The translations under genes and the position numbers were made by a program. Under the pieces are notes generated by a model, which was given only the letters and a program-made list of their open reading frames with translations, had not been told where the DNA came from and did no database searches. Shown here in pieces: positions 56,700-64,000 of a stretch of DNA of 64,000 nt (positions are counted from its first letter, which is position 1; every line of letters begins with the position of its first letter). Source of the DNA: Maylandia zebra (taxonomy: Eukaryota; Chordata; Actinopteri; Cichliformes; Cichlidae). The stretch lies in NCBI RefSeq assembly GCF_041146795.1, contig NC_135176.1:1371786-1435785 (forward strand), given 5' to 3'.

Positions 56700-57487
56700 A
56701 CGATGCTCCGAAGTTGCATGAAATGTACCAGCTTTATCCATCGTAATCTCTTTTAAACTATACACTGTACCTATTCAATCTCCTTGTTATATTTCATTTA
56801 TTACTAATTTTTATTAAAATTATTATTTTAACTACCGTAACCAAACATTTCCCCAGGTATTTCTTATCTAGCCTGAAGTAAACTTGTGCTTTTTCTTTAA
56901 TCAATAACCGAAAAAATTACGAAAACCAATTAAACAAAAACCAAACTGCGTGCATGTTCTTCAGAAACACATCTGCTGACGTCGTTAAGCCAACAGGAAG
57001 CGGTTTCGTTTGCACAGCTTTTGTTTGTTTTGTTTTTTTAATTTATTGAGCAATTGAAAATACAAACGCTCAAAGACGATGACAGTGATAACAATACAAA
57101 TGACAAAAGTACAAGAAATATAGAATTAGAGGAATTATGAATAATAGAAAAAAAATACAATCTAAAAACAAAACAGAAAAGATTCATATGGCAGGCATTT
57201 AAATTTTGCGTAAAGGAGAGCAATGAAAAAATAAAATAAGTTAAGTCAAAATAGCAGGAGACGGGCAAGGCCCTGATAAATATTTTTGGCATATTTGCTC
57301 TTAGTCTTTTTAAGCAAAGAAAAAAAAACTTTAAATCATTAATAAAACAAAGAAGGCGTCGAGTTCCTCGATTTAGCACAATGGATATGATATTTACCCA
57401 ACAGTATGATGATGTTAATAATGTCTGAGACACCCAAAGCTAGATGATCCATATAAGAAATAATATGACATAGTACGAATGGTTCAG
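56700..57487. other. AT-rich sequence above ptrh2
   Basis: No gene is seen. The 131-codon minus-strand frame at 57038-57433 is AT-rich and Phe/Leu/Ser-biased, and I do not regard it as coding. Confidence 0.5.
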
Positions 57488-57690
57488 GATTCAAAGATTC
57501 AAAGTGTTTATTGTCACGTGTACTGAAGCATTTCTCTGTGCAATGAAATTCTTCCTCTGCTGTCCAAACACAAATGCCAGGTTAGGTTGAAGGAACAAGA
57601 TAAATAAATAAGTACAAAAATAAGTAAGTGAAGACAAGTGAGGTATGCAGATGTCGATGGACGTACAAAGGAGCTTAATGTGCAGAATGA
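57488..57690 (-). mobile_element. LINE 3' end fragment
   Basis: AAAGTGTTTATTGTCACGTG and CAATGAAATTCTTCCTCTGC, followed by a variable AT-rich part, match a common fish LINE terminus read in reverse. Confidence 0.55.
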
Positions 57691-58074
57691 ACTTAGGTGG
57701 TGGCAAAAATCCAATTTGTTATGTCATCACCAAAAACATTGTGATAGTTTGCACAGGTCTTTGATTCACTGACGCCACATAAATGAGGGAGGAAGCACAC
57801 TATGAAACTCACCCATCTGAAGGGTGTGTCACAGATAATACTTTGTAAATATTTGATATTTTATTAAAGACTGAAATCACCAAATGTTCTCATGTGTTCC
57901 TCAGAAATAACATCTTATTTCAGCTGAACTGAAGCAGCTATAAATGCTTCAGTCTAAAGCCTCGTTAGTTCAAATCAGTGTTGTGAAAGCTAGCATATTA
58001 ATGGAACAAATACATGACCATATAAATATGGAAGAGTGTCCTAAAATGGTTTGAATGGTGGAGAGTTAGGATGT

Positions 58075-58300
58075 TATTAAGGAGAGAGGGTCTTCTTCTT
58101 TTTATAGTTGCTCCCATTATGGGCCACCATAGTAGATCCTTTGCCTCTATCTCACCCTACCCCTCCAACCGTCTTACACCAGCCCTCTGCATGTCCTCCT
58201 CTACCTCATCCATGAGCTTTCTTTGTGGTCTTCCTCTTTCTGCCTGCCTGGCAGCTCCATCTTCAACATCCTTTGCATCAAATAAATTTCCTTCCTGTTG
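58075..58300 (-). pseudogene. Retroelement fragment
   Basis: Minus-strand translation gives LMDEVEEDMQRAG and neighbouring residues, found in many fish LINE-derived repeats. It is short and broken. Confidence 0.4.
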
Positions 58301-58395
58301 TCGCCAAGTGGAATCCAGTGGTTTTCAGTGTTTGGAGTAACACTCGAGGGTCATCTTATTGTTGGGTTTTTTTGTTTTCTGTGTTCGCCGTATCA

Positions 58396-58483
58396 TCGTA
58401 GGGTCTTTACATTACAATATAAATCGCCTGGAGGAAACAGTTTTGTGATGTGGTGCCATAAAATAAAACTGAACTGAACTGAA
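58396..58483 (+). mobile_element. LINE/SINE tail remnant
   Basis: TACATTACAATATAAATCGC through TTGTGATGTGGTGCCATAAA and a GAACT array match the 24240-24335 repeat in the opposite orientation. Confidence 0.55.
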
Positions 58484-58486
58484 CAC

Positions 58487-58512
58487 GGCAGCACGGTGGT
58501 TAGCACTGTTGC
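58487..58512 (+). mobile_element. SINE head fragment
   Basis: GGCAGCACGGTGGTTAGCAC followed by TGTTGC is the first 26 bases of the same SINE family as at 16067. Confidence 0.55.
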
Positions 58513-58699
58513 AAAATTACAGACATTACTCAAAGTATGAAAGTGCCATTTAAAAATCATTCAAACATCAGAGAAAACACAGCCGGGGAGCCTCCTTGAT
58601 CAGGATCTCAGTGCTGCGTGTCTCAACAGGCTCAGGTTCAACATACTTTTACAAAATAAATAAATGAAACCTTCAAAGTCTAAGTTTTCCAATTTTTTA

Positions 58700-61600
58700 C
58701 TCTTTTATTTAACTTGAAAGCAACGACAGAGCGCTGCACGAAGAGAGCCACAGATGAGAGAGCCCCGTTACTGGCTGATGTTAATGCTACTGCGTTAGGT
58801 GGCGTGTAGACTCATATGAATTCCAGTTAGTTGTTAACAAACAGGATGGACGCTGTGTGCTGCACAGTCGGATTCCCGCAGGTTGGAGGCGGAGTGGCGC
58901 AGACAGAGGCCACCAAAACGAGCACACCGAGGAGGAAGCCTCCTAACTTTACTCCCCACACGACCTTGACACAGTTACACCACCAACTAAGCACAAACAC
59001 ACAATACTCAAATCAGCAAAGCACAAGGGACCTGTTTTAGTGTGATGTGCGGTTAAGTACCTCATCTCTGTCTTTTCATTTTGTGCCCAAATGTTGTGAT
59101 GTTGTATCTTATTTGTGGCATCTGTGCAAAGACAAAGGCACAAAATCAGCAGCTTGTGGCAATACGTGTTATGGTTGCGCAGGAATGTTCAGTGTCTCGT
59201 TATGAAATAGTCCCAGTCATGACCCACAGATATGAGATGTTAATTCATTACCGTTAAAATGTGAGTTTTATTGCAAAACTAAGGACTGTAAACCCCTCTG
59301 TTTGCAAACAGTCATTAAAGTGGACGCACTCAAACGCAAGGAAGCACTTCCCAAAGAGTGGAAGGCGAGGAAGAGCTAGCGGCGAAGCTGCTTTTAAATA
59401 CATTTTCCATAAAGATGCTAAACAATGACGCTGTGCTATGTTTACCATAGTCTGTGTTTCTCCTGGACTCCTCTTGGAATCGCAGTGCAGCTCTGTGAAA
59501 GTGAAGAACGGACAGATGGGAGAAAAGTCAGTGTAATATAGAAACTGAGATCTGCTCATCAAAGACTGCAGCGTGCTGCAAGTAGTTTCAGTTCATGTCA
59601 GTTACTGGTTAAAGGTGTCACTGAGTAACGGAGACTTTTTTAAACCAGCATAAATGATCACGTTCCTTGCACAGGTTCATTTTCCTGCCTGGTATCCAGC
59701 TGCTTCTATAACTCTCGTTGCTCCTTTCTTAGATCCTGCAGACAAAAGATGAAACGTTTGAGCGCAGGTGGCAAACTTTATTCATATTTAAGTCTCTGAC
59801 TGACTTTCCAATCAACTCGTCTCTGACAGCAAAAAGACTTGTAGCAGACGTGACATCCGAAAGATGATGAAGCTGTTCATACCTTCAGTGTTTCTTCATC
59901 CTTACTATGTAAGACTATCTCCTCCAGTTTGTGGTACAGGACACAGAAAATCTTTGCTACAGCTATCAATGTGCTATTTGGTCAAAGAAGCAATTTGAAA
60001 CAAAATTACCTTCAGTTTCTGCATAGCTGACCTCATTTTCTGACCTTTCCCTCTGAGATAATACAGCTGAAAGAGGAGCAGAGCATGACTGTTTCTGACT
60101 TAGCTGGAAATTCTTTCAGCTTTTACATGACTCCAGCCGTTAGAGACAAAATGTGGTGTTAAATCGTTACAACAAGTATACTTGGAGACCCAGACGTCGC
60201 CTCAGCAGGCAGATGTTCATTTTTCTGTCTCAGCCGCTGATTCTCTGCCTCCAATCAGGACATGAAATCAACACCAGTGATTTGCTTTTGACATCAATGA
60301 AATCTGCGACGTTTAACAGTGGCCAGCTGGTCACAGGGTTGTGAGCAGGCCTGAACTCTAAGGTGAAACAGCGTCTGTCCCGATGTCTTTTGGCTGAAGT
60401 CAAAAAAGGACACACTTGTGCATGCCTCTCACCATTTCTCTTATTAATGTTTTTTCATATTCCTGCTTCCAGAGTTTTCTCTTTATTTCCACCTGTTGCT
60501 GTGACCTGGATTCACAGTCAATCATCGACGATGTCATCATAGCGGTGACATAACTTATTTTGAAATGTTCCACAGAGGAGTGACGTGCACAGCGTTATTC
60601 CAGTTTGTGAGACTACAGCCCATGAACAGTGCGTATATATAAAAGTCCCTTCTTTGCCATTAAGTCTAGTTTAGCTGCTAAGGTTTAATATAACAAGCTC
60701 TTTTTTTATCTTTGTTATCTTCTCTCCAGGTATCGGCCCGTCCTCCAGCAGAGCTCCTTCTCCTCTCTGCAGTTGCTTACAGCATTGGAAAGTCTTCTCC
60801 TGATCGCTTCCACTTCACTACACACACACACCAGGACACGAGCTGTTATACCAACAGGTGCCATATACTGTCAAACAAGTGCAAATATTTGCGCCCTGTT
60901 TTAGCACTCACATGCTTTCCTGCTTCTCTCCATCACTCCTGAAGAGCTCCTGCATCATCCTGCTGAATCTCCAGGTATCAGCTTTTTTAAACATGCTGGA
61001 GGTTTAACAGGTTAAAATGTAGTTTAACAAACAAACATGTCTCTGCTTTCCCACGGAGAGCTAATCAAACCGGTACATCCCACTTTCTAAGTGACATTAA
61101 CTGCCGCACAGGGAATACAGACATAACATAATCCTGGGACTTCCCCAGTAAGCCCAGTGAGGTTTTTAAACTTCAAGGTAACACTGCCCCCTATTGAACA
61201 AAACAGCTAGTTTCTGTTACAAGCAGCTGTACATGATCTGACAGTAATCAGATTACATCCTGTCCACTTGCCCACATCACTGAAATCAGACTGCAAGCTG
61301 AGACGTGACAGCGTTGTGTTATGAAGGATTGTGTAACTATAAGCCTTTCATCCAGCTCGTTTGATGAGCACTAAGGAGCACAGTATTACAGGTTGATATT
61401 TTGCTTGTATTTCCCATCAGACCTTTGTAAAACAGACAATATTTCATCTCGAAGATTGTGATTTAAACACAAAGACAAATGAAGAACACAAATATGTTCC
61501 ATATTAGGAAACAAAGATCGGAGGTCTACGTGTACAAATGAAATCTCCAAATACATTTCTGTGGAAAAACTTTTCATTTGAAACTATTATAATGTTTTTG

Positions 61601-63760
61601 TGCTTCTTTAAAATATGAACTAAATGACCTCTGACATGACTATAACTGAACTCAGAGCTACCACGTCCAGGCAGAGGCTGTACTTTGTCATTTTAACATC
61701 ACATGTCGTGCGGTCGGGTGGTAAATGACACCTGCTCTGCAATCTTCCCATCATTCCGCTTTCTTAACAAGATCCCAGGAGACAGTAAACCCGGACTGTG
61801 TTCGAGCCCTCGCAGAAACACCTTCCACCTGTGGGAGAAGAGTGGACAACTTCTTCTTTTAACTCTGGCAAATGAGATGAGACAGGAACTCAGACACGCC
61901 AGCGGACAGCTGAGGGCTCTACTAATGACCTGAAAACTGCAATGTCCTTAGTTTTGGAGTTGTTTTTTTCTAATTTGACACGATGCCGTTCATGCATCCT
62001 CAATGTGAAACCTGCAGAGGACTGAGACGTGTTAGAAGTGCGCTCCAGGAAAGTGATCCACTTATTTATAGAGTCTTAATTAGACTGCCTCTCTGGAGGT
62101 TTGACCAGGCAAAAGATGAAATCTCTCCCTCTTTCTGTGTTTGTGTGTCCCCCCCAAGAAACCCAGCATCACTGCTCTATCCCTCACTGGCCCCCTTCAT
62201 CACCACACCCTGCACTCGAGTTATGATGCAATTCGTGGGGACGCGTGCTCTTGCCCTACATTGCTACTGGGGCTCCACCGCAGGGTTTGTTTTCTACAAG
62301 CTCAGAGCTGATTGCAGACGAGACTCCAGCTGAACGGTGAGTTTCCTCTCTGTGCATCATGCATTTCTACAACAGACTTTGGTGTCATATTTAAGGCCTT
62401 TGTTTTTGTTTTGCACTCAGTCCATAACCCGTCTCCAGTGTGCAGCTCTCATTTGTGTCTAACAAAAGTGTGAATCGATTACGCCGTATTGGATTTCTCA
62501 TCTGGAAGTGTGTGCGCTCTGTCTTGGATTTCTCATTGTCCCTCGCAGTTACTCAACAGGTCTGAGTTGTTTTGGTAGAAGCGATTGCGCAATCAGGCGC
62601 TGGAGCAGCGCTGTGCTATGAGCCTCACATAAGCAGAAGTGTCGTTATGAAACTGTTTACTGGGTGCTGGCTGTGACGCACAGTTTGCAGTTTAACTCCT
62701 GAACAAAATAGCTGTTCTGCAGAATAAAGCACACATCTGTGGCAGCAAAAGTTCATGTTTTGCACAAACAGACCGGTTTGGCACAGATTTCTATTGTCGG
62801 GATTGTTCACAGGATATGATGAATAGCATGGTTCTTGGACAAGGCTCTGTTTTCTCATGTGCAAACGAGCAAATGATTTGTTGCAGCATTGAGTGAGTGC
62901 TTCTAATGAGCACATGTCCTGAAGGTTTGAAATCTGCCACTGAGTCTATGTGCAGTTCTTTATGTATAAGAAGGACATCGTTTTTTGGTGTGCAACATCT
63001 CAGTAGCACAAAATAGCCTGCCAACTATTCACAGCTGCCAGTGTGAGCCGTTTCAGCGATCAGGAAGCGTGTTTCCAATGCTGAACATACGTTTGTGTTC
63101 AGGTCCTTGAACCTTCAGCAAGCACTGAGTGGAAGTCTCACAAACTATGTACTTCACATTCATCTGGGAAGCATGAATTATTTTTGCAGATTTTAAACAG
63201 CCAGAGGTGCACAGCTAGGGCACAGAAAGAGGGATTAAGCTCTGAGAGTATGTGTGTGTCTGCAAGAGGAACTGGCAATTCCAGCAGATGGTGAGCTGCA
63301 CACCTCAGTGTCAGAGTCCCCATCTTGATGCTCACTGATTCCTGAGAGACACGAGGCTCTGTAGTGACACACTTACATGCTTGCAGGCACGAGCACGGAG
63401 GTGCGTGGATCTCCTGTGAACAAACGAAGGGAGGAAGCATGAAGCACAACACCGTCTTACACCGTTAAATCTATTATTTAAACATATTGAAGATTATTGG
63501 GAGAAACCTCTCAAAAGTTGTCTGCACAGAAAAATGAACAAGATTTGCATGCGCTCCCAGTATCAGCGCTAATTAAGGTACTTATTAGGTCATGCACAGG
63601 CCTGACTGGGTTACTGGCGCTCTGCAGGATGCAGGAGTAGCAAAAACAGCAGCTGTTTACCCCGTGTGCAAGTGTGTATGGAGACATGCTTGAGAGTGGA
63701 AAATATTCGGGGGTTCTCCGTGTTATTGAAAGCGACACTGTGTTTGTTTGGGACCAGTAG
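58700..63760. other. No recognised gene
   Basis: Only short open frames without domain similarity were found. A donor-like AACG|GTGAGT at 62336/62337 follows a moderately GC-rich stretch and could end a 5' exon of a downstream gene, but nothing confirms it. Confidence 0.4.
61181..61196 (-). promoter_or_regulatory. CTCF-like core motif, reverse orientation
   Basis: On the minus strand the sequence reads TCAATAGGGGGCAGTGT, close to the CTCF core. Confidence 0.35.
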
Positions 63761-63830
63761 CGCTTTCAGATCTGGCGAGCAGATCAGCATGCGCGACGCT
63801 GCGCTCAATGCCCGTCTCTTGTCTCAGCAG

Positions 63831-63930
63831 GACGCCTTCCAGATGAATGAGATGGCAAAGTGTGGGGCCGAAGGTGAACTGCTTCAGAGGCGACTGGGTG
63901 TAAAGGAGCAGCAAAATGGGGAGCTGGGAG
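63831..63930 (+). CDS. Possible exon of an unknown gene
   Basis: After a pyrimidine-rich CCGTCTCTTGTCTCAGCAG, a frame DAFQMNEMAKCGAEGELLQR continues to GGGAG|GTAAAGT, a good donor. The composition is coding-like. The gene is not recognised and no partner exon is seen before the window ends. Confidence 0.25.
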
Positions 63931-64000
63931 GTAAAGTCTAAAAATGCTTAATGACACTATAAGTGAACCAGTATATAAATGGTTCTCCTGCGCGCCCACA

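Noticed and set aside
57038-57433. 131-codon minus-strand frame near ptrh2
   Set aside because: It is AT-driven composition (Phe, Leu, Ser), with no domain and no splice or promoter context.
61983-62333. 116-codon plus-strand frame
   Set aside because: No recognisable domain, Cys- and Pro-rich and unsupported. At best it is 5' UTR-like sequence before a donor-like site at 62336.
63666-63941. The whole 91-codon frame as a gene
   Set aside because: Its first half lacks coding character. Only the part after the acceptor at about 63830 is worth keeping as an exon candidate.

Overview
The window is vertebrate nuclear DNA, almost certainly from a percomorph teleost and possibly a cichlid. The evidence is a complete intron-rich clathrin heavy chain gene with fish-like protein sequence, the conserved neighbour ptrh2, and a dense load of typical fish repeats: hAT and Tc1/mariner transposons, LINE tails with ATCTT-type ends, a tRNA-derived SINE, and long CA/GT arrays. 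The species call is inference. Only two protein-coding genes can be named with confidence.

Layout. Positions 1-1490 hold the 3' end of an L1-type LINE on the minus strand, with a G-rich 3' region and a 31-base G run. Positions 2120-3501 are a hAT-type element with a perfect 8-bp target duplication. Positions 4477-4980 are a frameshifted retroelement tail. Positions 5311-8472 form one 3.16-kb element with inverted arms of about 315-355 bp flanked by TA. Positions 10110-15664 are a pile of retroelements: two inverted copies of one LINE tail, and a restriction-endonuclease-type LINE relic split by a complete but dead Tc1 element. A SINE lies at 16067-16415. The region upstream of 18 kb holds no recognised gene, only a few weak exon candidates.

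The clathrin heavy chain gene (cltc) runs from 18056 to 52668 on the plus strand. I place 30 constitutive coding exons with GT-AG introns. They sum to 5037 nt, a protein of 1678 residues. An additional in-frame 21-nt exon at 50847-50867 adds seven residues in the trimerisation region and corresponds to the alternatively spliced exon known in mammalian CLTC. Three TGCATG motifs lie downstream of it. Intron 1 (12.9 kb), intron 2 (4.1 kb) and intron 10 (3.8 kb) carry most of the transposons, several of them nested inside one another with intact target duplications.

The minus-strand ptrh2 gene (peptidyl-tRNA hydrolase 2) occupies 55738-56247 as one coding exon. It has a likely non-coding first exon near 56615-56690, a perfect CRE (TGACGTCA) in the promoter and three CACGTG E-boxes spaced exactly 11 bp apart in the 5' UTR intron. 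cltc and ptrh2 are tail to tail, as in human. From 56.7 kb to the end I see only repeat fragments and one weak exon candidate. vmp1, the next gene in human, was not seen.

No wholly new system was found. The most rewarding items are the conserved clathrin microexon with its TGCATG cluster, the E-box triplet in ptrh2, the long-arm inverted element at 5.3-8.5 kb, and the nested or composite transposons, including one that carries an open hAT-transposase fragment.
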